Assembly: GCF_030463535.1 (NCBI RefSeq) | Contig: NC_132881.1 | Location: 4,432,026 to 4,496,025, forward strand | Source: Salminus brasiliensis | Taxonomy: Eukaryota; Chordata; Actinopteri; Characiformes; Bryconidae | DNA length: 64,000 nt | Direction of reading: 5' to 3' | Notes under the pieces: model-generated | What the model saw: only the letters and a program-made list of their open reading frames with translations | The model's database searches: none | What the model was told of the DNA's origin: nothing | Part shown: one piece after another, positions 30,880 to 44,605 of the stretch | Position numbering within the stretch: the first letter of the stretch is position 1 | Layout of the letters: the number at the start of each line of letters is the position of its first letter | Program-made: the position numbers and the translations under genes

Positions 30880-31560
30880 CAGCAATCGCTTAGCTCAGCT
30901 AAACGCTGCGGCGCAATCTTGAAATAGAAAACTGGAATGGGGTTGCCTGGATGAGCTGAAATGTTATTTGGATGATACCCTGCATTAAAAGCTGTGTTGA
31001 GTTTCTCATTGAGAGGCAGCAGCAGGACTCATTGCGATAAGGAAATAAGGCTAATGTTACCTGATCTGGTATAATGTGAACCAATTACCACTCCATTGCA
31101 CTTCATTACAGAACTGTAATAGGGCCGGGGTCAGCCGAATGCTACCCGAGCGGCCGGGTGTAGGTGGTGGTGGTGGTGGTGGGTGGGGGGGATGGAGAAA
31201 TTGAGCGGTCATTGATAATATGATAAAAAGTGACAGCGAGAGAGGCCACTCAAACAAATTATTGAAATTTACAGTGAGCGGGGGAAACAGAATCGGCTCA
31301 TTTAGGCAAGCCGCGGGCCAGAGCTTGTGCAAAGCAGCCCCGGTCCACACAAAGAGGCGTCTATTGGGGGAGAAATCTAAAACGATCGAAGAATTGCCTG
31401 AGACGCTGAACTCCGGAGTTCGGTGAAGGACACTGAAATTGGTCAGGGGAGGCAGTGTTCTTTTGTGCGAGACACTGACAAATGATCCGTCCATGTGTTT
31501 CAGGTCTTGAGGGTGTAACCAAATTACGCACTGTGCGATCGATCACGCAATGGGCGCAAT
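30880..31560. other. Candidate conserved noncoding element
   Basis: Complex, CpG-bearing, non-repetitive sequence with AT-rich homeodomain-like cores (aattaccactcc, acaaattattgaaatttac) and no sustained coding frame. Resemblance to conserved noncoding elements is inferred from composition only. Confidence 0.3.
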
Positions 31561-31639
31561 GGAAGGTGGACCACTCTCAGGTACTTTGAGAGGAAATGAT
31601 CATACTGGAATGACAGGCCGGATGTGTGAACATGTTTCT

Positions 31640-32103
31640 GCCTCGTCTGAGGCTCTTATCCAGAGAGTGTTCCCCAATCATGTTACACAGGTAGGAGAAG
31701 GTGGAGTCTTGCCCAAGGGCTCCTGTTGGCGTAGAGTGGTGAGCTCGCCCAGCCAGGGAATCGAACCCCAGTCTGCCACCTTCTGGAAAGGGGCGTTGTT
31801 GCTCACTATGCTACATCAAACACTACCTCAGTATTCAATTACTCAATTACTACTAGATTACCTTCAGTCAGTTAATGTACAGCAAGTCCAGCAAGTCTTT
31901 TTGCAGATTTACGGAAAACCAAATCAGATTTATAAAATACCCAGACTGACTTCAACCTGTGCTGTAATACACTGTTATGTGTCATTCAGAATCATCTGAA
32001 CAGTGTAGCGTTGCTTTCTCCCTGATACTGATACCGAAATTTTGATAATCGTTCAATACACATCCAATATTATTTTTTTTCTATAGAATCTACTGAGCAT
32101 TAA

Positions 32104-32176
<73 letters not shown>

Positions 32177-32570
32177 CAAATTTACATAGACAGCATTCGT
32201 CTGATGCTCTTATTCAGAGAGTTCCCCAATCATGTTACACAGGTAGGAGAAGGTAGAGTCTTGCCCAAGGACTCCTGTTGGCGTAGAGTTACATATATAT
32301 ATATATATATATAGTATAACTGAAGCACTTCACTTATGGAGAGCATCTAAAAGAAGGTAGTCGTACCCAAACTACTTATTTACAATTACAGCATTTGCCA
32401 GAGCGTCCTCACTGTTACACAGGTCCGAGAGTGTAGGGTCAGGAGTCTTGCCCAAGGACTCTTATAGACTCTTATAGACGTAGAGCGGTGAGGGAATCGA
32501 ACCCCAGTCTGCCACAGAGAGGGCGGTGTCGTTGCCCACTACGCTACACCATAATCTACTTCAGTCCTCA
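31640..32570 (-). repeat. Cluster of family-1 SINE copies and a (TA)n tract
   Basis: SINE copies in reverse orientation at about 31640-31830 (B box complement ggaatcgaacc at 31757), a fragment at about 32190-32290, and a copy at about 32370-32570 (ggaatcgaacc at 32493). Between them is a TA microsatellite at 32107-32172 and a shorter one near 32291-32312. Confidence 0.75.
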
Positions 32571-33639
32571 ATTACTACTTTACTTCACTACTAAATTACC
32601 TTCAGTCAGTTAAGATCCATTTCCAGGACCTCATATTGCAAGCCACACCCACTTTCGCTTTGTAATTTATAGAGAAGCATCAGAAAAAGTCCCATATCAG
32701 GATCGGTGTCAAGTCCTTGGTATCAGTGTCATAAAACACCCAGACCCTCACAGCTTAAATACGGAAACCTATGCTATAATGTTTTGTTATGGGTCACTGA
32801 GGATCCTCTGTAGCGTGTAGGGCTGGTCAGAGATTGAGCTATGGGATTTTTCTTCCCTGATACGGATACTAAAATCTTGATTATCACTCAAAATAGATTT
32901 ATGCTTTTAGGCTCTTATGTGCACTATAGGCTCTTCTGCTCTTATTAATAATGTCAGCTATTGTAAAATCACAATACTTTATGACGTTCTCATGATACAT
33001 GACATGTGTCACCACACCAGGGGCGGACTGGCAGCAAAAAGCAGCCCCGGGATTTGTCGTTAAGCGTGGGTTGGATGGGTTGGATGCTTTCATCACCACC
33101 TGCAGACCTTTTCTTGGCCGCGGCAGAAACATGTTGGAGGATGTTACTGAGAGCTAGCTAGATACTAACTCCACGAGTGCTGGGAACTTTTAGCTGTGCT
33201 ATTTTGGACTGCACCGACAGTGCCGCTGCAGCTACGATGACCAACTAAATAACTGTGTATGTACTATATGAGCAATATGGAGAAAAATGACTAGCCTTCA
33301 AAAGACTTTAGAGGCCTAATGGGAAAATTCCCAAATGTCCCAATGCTAGGATGCCCAAATTTGGTATTGAAAAATACAAATGATTTTTTAAAATCTATTT
33401 TATATTTTATTTATTTTATGATATCCTAAATGTGCTTGAGAAAATGTATGTTGATGTAATTTATCATGATAATAATAAAATATTATCATATTTATCATCC
33501 TAAACACTTAATTTTTAACAATATCCTAGTTTTACACTCAACAGCTCACTTATCATCAACAACATACATATGCAGAGAATGTCAGTCAAAATAATGGAAA
33601 ACTGCAAATCATAAACATTCATACATACGTAGAGTGTTC

Positions 33640-33696
<57 letters not shown>

Positions 33697-34170
33697 AAAA
33701 GCATCTAACGCTGGTATTTGTTCCTCAGAGAAAAGTCTCCTTTTGCAGCTCTTAAAGAAACAAGAAAAAAGAGCAAATCAAACAAATTGCTGTCAGACCC
33801 ACGTTTTCCAATCCATCAGGGTAATCAGATTGTGTTTACCTGGATGCGGACAATTGTAAAATGTTATTAAAAACTTAAATGGAGTTTAGCCGGAAAAAGA
33901 CAGCACATGCGGAGTGATGTGCAAACAGCAGGGGGAAGATTCCTATCAGTATTTAGACAGCCGCTGGACGGACTGGTAAAAGGAAAATTAGCATTGAGAC
34001 TGTCTTCTGTTGATAAGGACCCCTCGTGGAGGGGAATACCAAGAGGGGTGTGTGGCACGGTGCTCAGCCTGATACAAGACTGCTCAAGTGCTCAGTAAAC
34101 TGAGGAGATGGCACACTTACGGCAGTGTAGTGTCAGCTAGATAACTGGACCTGAAGAGCTAAATGTATAT
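32571..34170. other. Intergenic sequence with (CA)n at 33640-33690
   Basis: A 50-bp CA microsatellite at 33640-33690 is the only clear structure. Around 32815 and 33015 are short phrases (tagggctggtc, ccaggggcggactgg) common at fish repeat edges. No gene. Confidence 0.5.
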
Positions 34171-34475
34171 ATACAGAAAAAATAGTAACAATAAATAAAC
34201 AAGGCACCAAAGATACCGTCACAAGAGAAGATACAGAGAAGAAGAGGAGCTCCTCCTAGCAATCAGCTAATGAAATATAATATACACAATTTTATATTTC
34301 ACCTGATACAAGAGGTTTTGAGCACTACGGCAGAACCAAACGATGGCACACTGAACATGGCAGATAGATTACTAGGCCTGACGTGCTTCAAAAAATGAAA
34401 ATATATAAAGTCAATCAGAGAGTCACAGGAAATGATATAGTGAAAAAAAAAGGTGTAAATAACAGCATACTTACA

Positions 34476-34531
<56 letters not shown>

Positions 34532-34542
34532 TCCAGCAGCAC
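34171..34542 (+). repeat. Long inverted repeat, left arm
   Basis: From atacagaaaaaatagtaac to ctccagcagcac, including a TA tract at about 34478-34524. Its reverse complement is recognisable at 35391-35661. Shared landmarks include 'ggcctagtaatctatctg', 'ttgtatcaggt', 'tttatttattgttacta' and 'cacacactccagcagcac'. Confidence 0.85.
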
Positions 34543-34881
34543 AGCGGTGTCTGATCCACTCGTACCAGCACAACACACACACAAACACACTCACCACCAC
34601 CATGTCAGTGTCTCTGCAGTGCTGAGAATGACCCACCACCCAAATAATCACCGGTGCAGGAAACAGATGGAGTACAGTGTGTAATTATAGAAGTACAAAG
34701 TGCTCCTTTATGGTCTGATAGTGGAGCTGATATAAAAGACCATGTTCATTCCAAACCATGGTCATAATGTTTTGATGTTTGATATATATATATATATATA
34801 CAGACATTATATACATACATAATAAACACCAGAACATTATGACCCCTGGTCTAAAATGAATGTCTCTCTCTCTCTCTTTCT

Positions 34882-34937
<56 letters not shown>

Positions 34938-35390
34938 CACATAATTTTGGTGGAATTGATGGTCCATTAATCAGACATTTGTACACAATTTTACACTGCA
35001 TAACTGTATAAAGATAATGTATAATGTAAGGTTACAGCACATTCCTTTCTCTTGTGTTTCAGTTTTTCTTTTACATTCTGATAATGGAAAAATAAAAATA
35101 AAATAAGTTTCCAAGACCTTTTTCACTTATTTACAAAACAAGAGATTCTTCTTTTCCCTTCCAGTCCAGCATTTTCTGTTGACATCAGCTTGATTCCCAT
35201 CCCCAACACCACCACAATGCCAGGTCCATTAGTAAACTCTGATGTGTTAATGCTAGGCTTTTATTTGTAGTCATGTGGGTCTATAATTGTGTGACACTTT
35301 CCACATGTCCACTTCATTTCTGCTAAGTAGAGCGGTCAAATATCTAAACCAGAATTCTGCCAGAAGCTTATTGATGGCTACCAAAAGTGT
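34543..35390. repeat. Spacer of the inverted repeat, with a dispersed fish repeat
   Basis: About 34543-34860 carries the widespread fish sequence 'gtgtctgatccactcgtacc ... gtcagtgtctctgcagtgctgag ... agtggagctgatataaaa'. TA microsatellites lie at about 34783-34800 and 34887-34934. The rest, 34935-35390, is unassigned. Confidence 0.65.
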
Positions 35391-35661
35391 AGTGCTGCTG
35401 GAGTGTGTGCTGTTATTTTAGCCTTTTTTTTATTTTATCTTTTCTTGTGACTCTCTAATTGACTATTTATTTACATTTTTACAAAGGACGTCAGGCCTAG
35501 TAATCTATCTGACATGTTAAGTGTGTATCTTCAGTCTGCCACAGTGCGTGAAACTTCTTGTATCAGGTAAAATATAAAAATGTGTATAATGTATTTAATT
35601 AGCTAATTGCTCATCGTATCTTTGGTGGTTTGTTTATTTATTGTTACTATATTTTCTGTAT
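35391..35661 (-). repeat. Long inverted repeat, right arm
   Basis: Imperfect reverse complement of 34171-34542, without the TA tract. Confidence 0.85.
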
Positions 35662-36899
35662 GGTTTTGACCTGTGCTGATTTCAGAAAACCTCAAAAAAT
35701 GAAAACCTGTGAAACAAATTATTATTATTTTTTTTATTATTAAAGAAGTATGATGTATGAAGTCATTCTATCCAGACTTAAAGGAACTTTAGGACTGAAA
35801 GCTCAATTCTGCCGTGACATTCATGTCCTTAGTGATTGTAACGTAACTTCTGACTACACTTGTACCTTGTACGTCTGAGAGCTTCTACCGGAGAGGAAAA
35901 TTTAGATTATAGATTTCAGATTATAAAAGGTAGCTGCTGTTCTCAAGCCATTAAAAACTGAGTGGTGAGGTTTTGAAATGACAGCAATGAGCAACAGTAT
36001 GTATATAGTCTACATACATAATAAAATATGAAACATCATTTGTATGCTTCATTATGAAGAGCTTGAGTCACACCTGAGACTTGGAAATCCTAATAACGCA
36101 ATGACGCTGTCAAAAGATTGCTGTTTTGCAGATATAATTTAAGAGGCTTTTAAAGGTGCGGTCTGGCTAATCTCAGTGATCTAAATAGGCAATATACTGA
36201 ATGCATGCTTCATTGATCAAACCTGTTGTTGCGTGACTTATCGCCGCCGCTGATCTTAAACCACTATTTAAAGATCATTTTGCTTTCATGTGCCGCCTGC
36301 GCCTCGGAAAAATCGCTGGGGCCGCGATAAGCGCTCAATTTGGAATGCCACTGTAGGCCATACAGTAATCCCGGTGTCGAGATTACTCTTGTTTATCTGT
36401 GCGTGGGGCTGTAGCGCGTGCCTGGTTCGAGGTAATTGTGTCGTTCTGAATGGAAAGCTGGCCTCCGAAACTTAAATGCCCTCTTCAGGCCAAAGCGATT
36501 AGCAGAAATGAGTGCTGTTAGAGGTGCCAGTCTTGGCCTGCCAGTACACTGCAAGCACCGCCAGGTGTGATGCTAAAGTTTTAACGCTGAGGCCATAATC
36601 CTCCCGAACCAGGTCCCCTCGCCACGTCACATTTCGGTGATCAGTTTCACTATAAAGGAGCAGTTTAGCAAAGAAAGTTGGCAAATTTAGTTTTAGTTTC
36701 GAACTGGAGCTACCAGGCTAATGGAGTTAGCATGTAATAGAAGCACATGTCTGAAACGGCTTTGGGTTGTAAGTTAGGCTTTAAGATACCTGGGGCAAAA
36801 TAAGTGGCATTGATAGAGATGTTTTTGCAATCATTAATTAAATTCAACATTATGCAATTAATACATTCAATATAATTAATAATTATTATTTTTTTTGTT
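35662..36899. other. Desert sequence with candidate conserved element at 36.18-36.68 kb
   Basis: 36180-36680 is complex and CpG-containing (cgccgccgctgatc, ggccgcgataagcgc) with no credible reading frame; a regulatory element is possible. The remainder is unremarkable. Confidence 0.3.
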
Positions 36900-37175
36900 T
36901 GTTTGTTTGTTTGTTTTCCCCTCCGTCCCTATTTTACACACATTTCCTCAAGCTGAGCCAGTAGGTCTGAGGATTGAGGACAAGCACATGGGAAGTCAGC
37001 CACCGTCTCTTTTCTAACTGCCACCAATGCAGCATCATTAGGCAGCCAACGTCCTCAGAGGAAAGCGACAGATCCCCCAGATCTACCTATGCATAGAGAG
37101 AGAAAGAACTTGGCCAGTTGTGCTCTCTCAGGCTCTGGCTGCTGATGGCGAAGCAGCATGACCAGTGCAGCACGT
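36900..37175 (+). repeat. Dispersed repeat ('ggctctggctgctgatggc' family)
   Basis: Relative of 14.04-14.36 and 54.16-54.48 kb: shares 'ctaactgccaccaatgcagc' and 'ctctcaggctctggctgctg'. A (GTTT)n run precedes it at about 36893-36916. Confidence 0.65.
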
Positions 37176-39458
37176 AGAACAGTGCACCATCGCTCCAGTA
37201 TCTGCTAAATCTGGAATACTACGAGCAATTCTCCGAATTTTCTGGGTCTTCGAGAACTTAATTTGACCTCCACCATTCCACTGTTAACTGCCAATACATT
37301 ATGAACAGAGGAAACTGCTTACGAAAATTTTTTTACACTAAATTACTAAGGAGCCTGAATCATTTTCAGAACCTTTTTTTCCAGAATCCTGATTCTATTT
37401 TCCTCTTTAACCACTTTTGTTCACTCCCCTACCTGCTGTATCACACATATTCATTATTTTACGCACATTCATGGGCAATGATTCATTTTTCATTCAAAGA
37501 CACATGTTTGTGTCTTTGAATGAAGTATTAAGAAGTATTAAGAAGTACTAAGAAGTATTACTCAGTAACTACAGGGACGTCTATACGAACTGGTGGGGCT
37601 ATTCTCTGGTAACAGAAGTTTGTAATAACACTCCCGAAGAAATACACACATAGCCAGGCAGTTTAGTTTAGTTTAGTCCCATCTTAATAACTCTACGACC
37701 CAAACGCTGCCATTAATTGAAATGGGAAGAACTCACAATTCACTGTAATGTAATGTAATGTTCTTTGAGGGAACAATACTTTGTTGCTGTTCATATTAGT
37801 GACTCCATAATGAATTACCTTCATTTGCTTCTCAGGGGCTTTGAAAAGTGCCTGATTACACGGTGAGCATTGTGCATGGTGTTGACAGACGCCCTGAAAA
37901 TGTCTGGAGGCCGTCTTGTTGTGCAAATATAATACTTTCATAATGCAATAAATCATAAAAGAAAGAGCACATTTCCTGAGGTCGGGGGCATGCATCACTT
38001 AAGCTCACTTAAACCCAAACTGTCCCAGTTTGTTTAGTCTCACTTAGACGTGAAAGGGGGCTCTCTTTTGTTTGCGTTCTTCACTGCGATTAGAGCCACG
38101 CACCTCTCATACCAACGCGGTATAAGAAACGGGCCTGTCCAAGTTCGGTAGGTTTGTCCGTTCAGGCCGACGGTCAACAAAGAACAAAACCTGCACAGAG
38201 TAGCTCCTCGCTTTATCATCATTAGAGCCAGGTGTAGCCCTACTGAGAATTAGTCTGAGGAAAGTGTATAGGTTTCACTGTAAGACTGCTATCGCGTTTT
38301 CCCCCCCTCAATCCTGACATGTTAGCTTAATCACGCTCTCATTTACAACGATAGCGAACGGTAATGTGATTATACCAATGTCGAGTAAGTAATTACCCAA
38401 TTCTAGGGTACAGGTAATGCTAAGACTGAGCGGATCCCGTGAAATGCAACCTTCGCCGTGGAAGCAATGGATTCCTATAGGCCTCTTGCTCCCTTTTCCA
38501 TGTTCCTCGGTCTTTGAGAGCAATACCGAGCGCCGTACGAACGCCTAAAGGCCCCGAACAAACAGCGCCTTTGTATCGGGCCTAACATGACACCCAACGT
38601 GGAGGAGGTAAGCTTCCTAAAGTTAAACGCATCGCTTAGCTCATTTTAAAGGGCTTTGGACGAACAGACATTAACCTGAAATATATGCGGCCCTCTTCCT
38701 CCCGCTTAATCCAGTATTTAATTAGAGCGGGTCAAGGGCTGGGGTCGCGTGCCTGCCTGATCGCCGGCTAACACCAGGCCCGCCGCACAAAGAGAGCAGT
38801 GATAAAGCGCAGCCGCAGGAATGGGAGGAGATTTCAGTCGAACATATTGCAGGTATTCTTACCCAGCGGAGGGCAGGCAGGGAGAACAGCACAGGCAGTT
38901 AGAGACGGCTCTGAGGCTACAAACAGGGCTAGGCTATCTTACACTTTCATAAGGGCCTTTGGACTCACGCTGAAGCACTTTTCATATGTATCCCATATTT
39001 AATTCAGCCGTGATTTAACAGCGTGTTACTTTCTGATCAAGTGTTAATCTTAACCCTAAAGCATGACAACATGAACTATAGATATACAAAATTGATTTTT
39101 GCCATGTAGCAACAGTGTGTGACTGTGGAACTGAAATTTGCAACACACACAACAATACTGAACCAGTGGACTGTCATAGGCCACAGCCATACTCATGATA
39201 GGCATTCAGGTTAGAAAATTTGTCCAACTGCTTCATTATCAGCAGGGCATTTTAACCCTGTCCTATTTGTGCTGTGGCCATATGGTTTTACAATGATAGA
39301 AAAAACCTGTAGCACTTAATATATAATATAATATAAATATATACTGTACATATCTATATATATACATATACATCTTCAGTTGCAGTTTATGTTTCATTTT
39401 TTTCTTGAAGTGTACTGTATTACTTCTAAGAGGAAGGCATAGATTAGAAAAAAGTATA

Positions 39459-39460
<2 letters not shown>
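37176..39460. other. Desert sequence with candidate conserved elements at 38.04-38.99 kb
   Basis: 38040-38990 is nearly free of repeats, contains many CpGs and no sustained coding frame, unlike the AT-rich neighbouring sequence. It resembles a cluster of conserved noncoding elements. No gene is recognised. Confidence 0.3.

Positions 39461-39524
<64 letters not shown>
39461..39524. repeat. (TG)n/(TA)n microsatellite
   Basis: About 60 bp of alternating TA preceded by tgtgtgtg. Confidence 0.9.
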
Positions 39525-39527
<3 letters not shown>

Positions 39528-39599
39528 AGGTTTAATATTAAAGTAAAGCTGTAAAGAGCTAGGCCTAATAATTTCTTATAGTGCTCAGTATTAGTAATT

Positions 39600-40560
39600 A
39601 TTACTTTCACAATACATTACTACAACTATACTACTATTACTACAATAGCTAGAAAAAACTACTATAATAATAAGTTATTATAAGTCATTAAATATATAAT
39701 ATATGTATATATGGAATTGATTATAGAAATAATAGCTAAATTATAACTAGTGTAACAAAAGATAACAACTAGATACTATACTGCTACAGTTACTACAGTA
39801 ACTATTATAAATACATAATATACTACGGTTCTGCTAGTATTACAGTAAATACAATACTATACTATTATTACAATTACAATATCCAGTATAATAATACTAA
39901 TACAGTACCTACAATATTATACTATTATTAAAATACTATATCAACTATAATAATACTAAAACAGGAACTACAATACTACACTATAATAAATAAATAATAT
40001 CAGCTTTAATAAAGAAAAGTACTACTACTTTTGTTACAGTAACTACTCCTATAACCACACTACTACGATTATTACAACTACTAAAGCTACTATAGTAAAT
40101 GACTATACAGCTACTATTGTTACAGTAACTACTACAATATAGTACACAACTATACTGCTTCTATAGCTATACTACTAGTAGTACTCCTATTGCAACTACT
40201 AAAACTACTATAGTGAATGACTATACTGCTACTATTGTTAAAATATTGTAGCAAACTATTATATTGATGCTATAACTATACTACTATGATTATTGCAACT
40301 ACTAGAACTACTACAGTAAGTGACTCTACTGTAGTAACTACTGTTTTGTAATTATTACAATAAACAACTGCAATACTTCTACAACTATAAATACACTACT
40401 ACAACAGTACCCGCTGTAGGTACCCTGTTTCTATTCTATTACCAGGACTGTACTACTGCTTTTTTATAATAACCAATATAACCACTGTAAAATCTACTAT
40501 ACTATACAACCTACTGTACCACCATACAACCACTGTAACTGCAATTCTACTAAAATTACT
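39600..40560. repeat. Cryptic CTA/ATA simple-sequence tract
   Basis: Nearly 1 kb dominated by scrambled tac, act and ata triplets (for example 'actactattgttacagtaac') without a fixed unit: an old, decayed trinucleotide expansion. Confidence 0.7.
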
Positions 40561-43437
40561 ACACTAAATGATTGTACAGTGAAACTAATACATATGTTAT
40601 GTGTGTGTGGAACTGCTGTGATGACCCACATTCAGGTCCTCACAGTTTAATGGATCACTGTGCACCAAATAAACTAGATTTTATAAAGTAGTTTATGAAA
40701 ATAAAACTAAAATTAAATGTTTTAAGAGTCAAACTTGTTCATCTGGACTTGCTTTCAGACAGCATTAACACCTGTGTGGGTCCAGTTCAGGACCGAACAG
40801 TGTGATGATACTTTTAACACGACTAGTTAAATCCAAAAATTAATTAATTAATTAATAATATGGAAGAAAGAAACAAGGTAAGCTGTGCAGAAATCCCATC
40901 AGTTTTTTACTAAGAAATAGTTCAGCCTATTACTCAAGCACCTCGCAGTCCTGCACTGTGGCCACTAGAGAGCAGAGCTTCACTGCAAATGTCCACCTCA
41001 CGGTTCTCCACAACCATGCATGTCATGTTCTGGACCCGGCCTGCTTATCAGCAGCAGCAAAGCTGGGCAAGATTTACAGAGAAATAAGTTTAAAAAGTCA
41101 TTATAAATCCCATTAATCTAAATATCGCGATGAATCTAGATTAGCAGTGCGACAATATGCTTTAAATTATTTTCAAATAAAGACAATATTAATAACTCAT
41201 CATGCGGGCAGGTAGCTGAGGGGGCCTTGACAGTGATGTGCTCTGTCTGAATAAAGACGTTTAACTGATAGCCAGCCCAGTCGCTTTAGATGAAGACTCG
41301 CTCTGTATGTAATCTCCTCACTAAGTGACTGATTATGGCTATGAACAGTGTGTCAGGTGCCTATTAAGTAGCCCAAGTTCACCATTGCAAGGAAAACATA
41401 CCTTTTATAGGTCTAAAGAAACCAGCACTGGACATTATAGCCTTGTTTAACAAGTGTTGGCAATTAAGACCTTAATTCATTATTATTTTTGTATTTTCTT
41501 TATAATAAAATCTCATTCATAGTGGGTTTGGTGTGAAACGGGTGGACGACTACAATGCGAGCATAGACATTTTATTGACTATCCAAACCCAGCAGTGAAC
41601 CTACATGAGCCTTCTGGGTTTTTGAGACGTGATGTTTACGATGCTACAATAATGGACAGAGTGAGAAACCTTTTCTTTGGGGACTATTTTTCCAATGCCG
41701 TGCTCGTATCCCTCCACCAGGGATGGATTTTAACAATATAACTTCAAGCCTCTAGCTTCCGATCACACTTTTATAATTTCATTTATTTGTTTTGTACATA
41801 TTATGATATACCATATAATGCTATATTATACCATATAACACTATATTATACCATTCACCACCACTGTAGACAATTCTGAGCAGGCAGATTTCCCTAGAGT
41901 GGAGTGTTTCACACCAAACACCCACTCTGAATGACTTTGTTTACGTTGTAATAACTGAATTATGCAGAGCTTAAATATCAGTGCAAGTCCCCACCAAACC
42001 TCTAATGAACCTATTTACATGAGTACTCTGTGTTTTATATATATTATATATATTTTAACATTAATGTATCCCTCCACCATCAATATTTTTAGGTCAAAAG
42101 ACACAGTAAAGCTTTTGTCAAATAATATCTCAGAAATCAGGGCTTCATAACTGAACATGTATAATAACGTCCTGTGTTGTAGCCTGTTTAGGCCTGTTAA
42201 TTCCAACTGGACGTCTGGTCCCATTCCCCACCGCTGTGACTTGGGAAGTTTCTCCAGAACGGAGCGTTTTTAAAGGAATCCACTCTGAATGGATCTATTC
42301 ACACATTAACCATTTAATGATGCTGCATGTTTGAAATATCAGTGGACTTCCCCTTTAAAAGCTGGCAGGGCCCTTAATCTGGACCAGAAACAGAAGAAAT
42401 GCTGATATTACTGTCGTAAATTACACCCGGCACCGCTGTAGCAGAAGATGCAGGGACGAAACAGATGAATAAAACATGCATTTCTGAATTGAAATATATA
42501 ATATATCCCCTTTTATCCCTATCACCCAAGGAGAAGATAAGGTTAAGGAGCCCAAGCACCATAGATCAAAAGCAGGCTCTCGAGAGCATTTAATTTCTAA
42601 CTGCTGAGGCTCACTGTATTATCAAGCAGCACAAGCTTCCACCACGCTGGCTATTGACGGTACAGCGTTCAGCGATGTAGCTATTGACAGCCTCAGGATT
42701 AGCGAGGCAGTAAAATCAATAACAGCCCGCTTACCGCAGATAGGTCAGCGGCTTACACAATGGTGACCGCGAAAGCTAATACGTGAGCGTTTACCCGGGG
42801 CCTGCAAAACGGAGGTGTCTTTTTGTACGCTCGGAAGATAGCGCAGCATGTATGTGAGAGCTGTGAAGGCCAGGATTTCGTCCAAAAATGTGACTGATGT
42901 GCATATTCTGTAGGTTTTGCATGCTAAGAATGTCGCTGCTTAGTAAGGCTGCAGTAATACACACATTAAAGGGTCTGTATGAAATACATCTGAATTTCCG
43001 CCGTGTTGTTATATGGCTCTAAGTTTAATGTGAGCGTTATTTATGATACTGTGGTTTACTGCCTAGTCCATATCTGGAAAATTAGCTGCAAAACAGCCCC
43101 GTTTTGAATGTACCGCTTTTTGTAACGTCACAAAAATCAACACAGTTACATATATACAGTGTATCCTGTTACCTACTCAGGATACAGCAGCTTAGCTTCG
43201 TCCATTCACTCTAAGCTAAGCTGTACTGCTTCTTGAATGAGCCCAGGCAATCAGAATAGATGTCATTTGCATATGGTAATCTTCAGGCACAGTAATAAGA
43301 ACAGAAAAAACTGTATTTAATTCATATTTAATTGTAATAAACAAACAAACGTGGAAAACAATGATAGCCTTAATAATTACCACATTTAATTTAATTTCAT
43401 TTAATTTGATTTAATGCATTTTAGCTATTTTTGCTAA
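40561..43437. other. Desert sequence with local repeat copies
   Basis: About 41862-42000 and 42228-42355 are diverged direct copies (ccactctgaatg, gaaatatcagtg) and about 41517-41555 is an inverted piece of the same. 42580-42860 is a CpG-bearing complex patch that may be regulatory. No gene. Confidence 0.4.
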
Positions 43438-44340
43438 GGTCAACTGTGTCGCATATTATTTCAAAATCTCAATAAAATCCAAATATATGCCATTTCCCCC
43501 TCAGCCCAAATGAGGCAAGACACGTCCGGCGCTCAGTATGCTTCTCTACCTAGTTTAGCACTGAAGCTACAAGGCTAATGTTGCTAACCAGTAACCGAAA
43601 CCAATGTCTTGTCTATTAGCGTTGCGCTAACATGCTTGAATCACCACACACTTGCCTAAAATCCTGTTCATTTGACATTAAATGAACTTGCTTGTGTACT
43701 TTCTGACACTGTGTGTATAAATATGCTACGTAGTTTTTTAAGCATTCTTTTAAACGGATCTGGGGTGTCCAGTATATCTCGGCTAGCTGTTAGCATGCTA
43801 CCAAGGTACCAATATCACTTAGCTAAGGTCAGCTGAGGTCAACGATGATGAAGATTGGGCCTAACTGTGGTACACATTTCTCGCTCAGCCCAAATGAGCC
43901 AAGCAAGACCAAGTTTTGGTGGCCCAAGAGACTAATGAGGCTAATGTAGCTAGCTAGCTAACAAGTAACAAGCGTTAGCTAGCTAGCTCACCTATTAGCG
44001 AAGTACTAATGGCAGGTCTAAGCCATCTCACACAAACTACGTAAAACCCAGTAGCTTGTTCGTAAAGTAGCTTATGTAGTTACTGACACTGTGTGGTAAC
44101 GTGTGATCTACACATAAGTATGCTAGATAGCTAAAAACAAAGGTAGCAGCAGATATTAATAAAAATGTCATTTTTGTTTTGCATAAAAAACATAAAAAAG
44201 ATATTTAGTGTCCTGTCACGTACGTTAGCATGGTTTGTGACTCTTAAAGGTCAGCTAAGGTCACCTGTGTTACAGATTAGGCCTTATTGTGTTGAAAGTT
44301 ACAGAAATTATTCAGTGAAAATCCAAATTTACACATTTTC
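43438..44340 (+). repeat. Diverged ~400-bp direct repeat, about 2.3 units
   Basis: Units starting near 43438, 43827 and 44250 share 'ggtcag/aactg', 'gctcagcccaaatgag', 'gctaatgt-gct', 'tattagcg' and 'ctgacactgtgtg' in the same order. Confidence 0.65.
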
Positions 44341-44384
44341 TCCAAATTTACAAATTTCTTGCTAAGTGCTATGAAGCTAATTCA

Positions 44385-44605
44385 CATTTACGGCATTTAG
44401 CTGATGCACTTAACCAGAGCGACTTATTAGCGATATTACAGAGTTGGGCCAACGTAGTGTTAGGAGTCTTGCCCAAGGACTCTTATTGGTGTAGTGCAGC
44501 ATAGTCACCCACACCGGGAATCGAACCCTAATCTGCCACATGGTGTGGTAGCTCACTGGCCGGTAGTGGTGTTATCTGTTGCGCCACACCAACCAGCAAG
44601 TATCA
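44385..44605 (-). repeat. tRNA-derived SINE (family 1)
   Basis: Reverse-strand copy with perfect Pol III B box (GGTTCGATTCC, complement at 44517-44527), head 'ggtgtggcgcaacagataac' and tail complement 'catttacggcatttagctga'. Confidence 0.75.

Noticed and set aside
34299..34942. Open frames rich in Tyr-Ile repeats
   Set aside because: Translations of TA microsatellites.
44385..44605. Possible tRNA gene because of a perfect B box
   Set aside because: Body and tail match the SINE copies elsewhere in the window and the acceptor stem is not intact.
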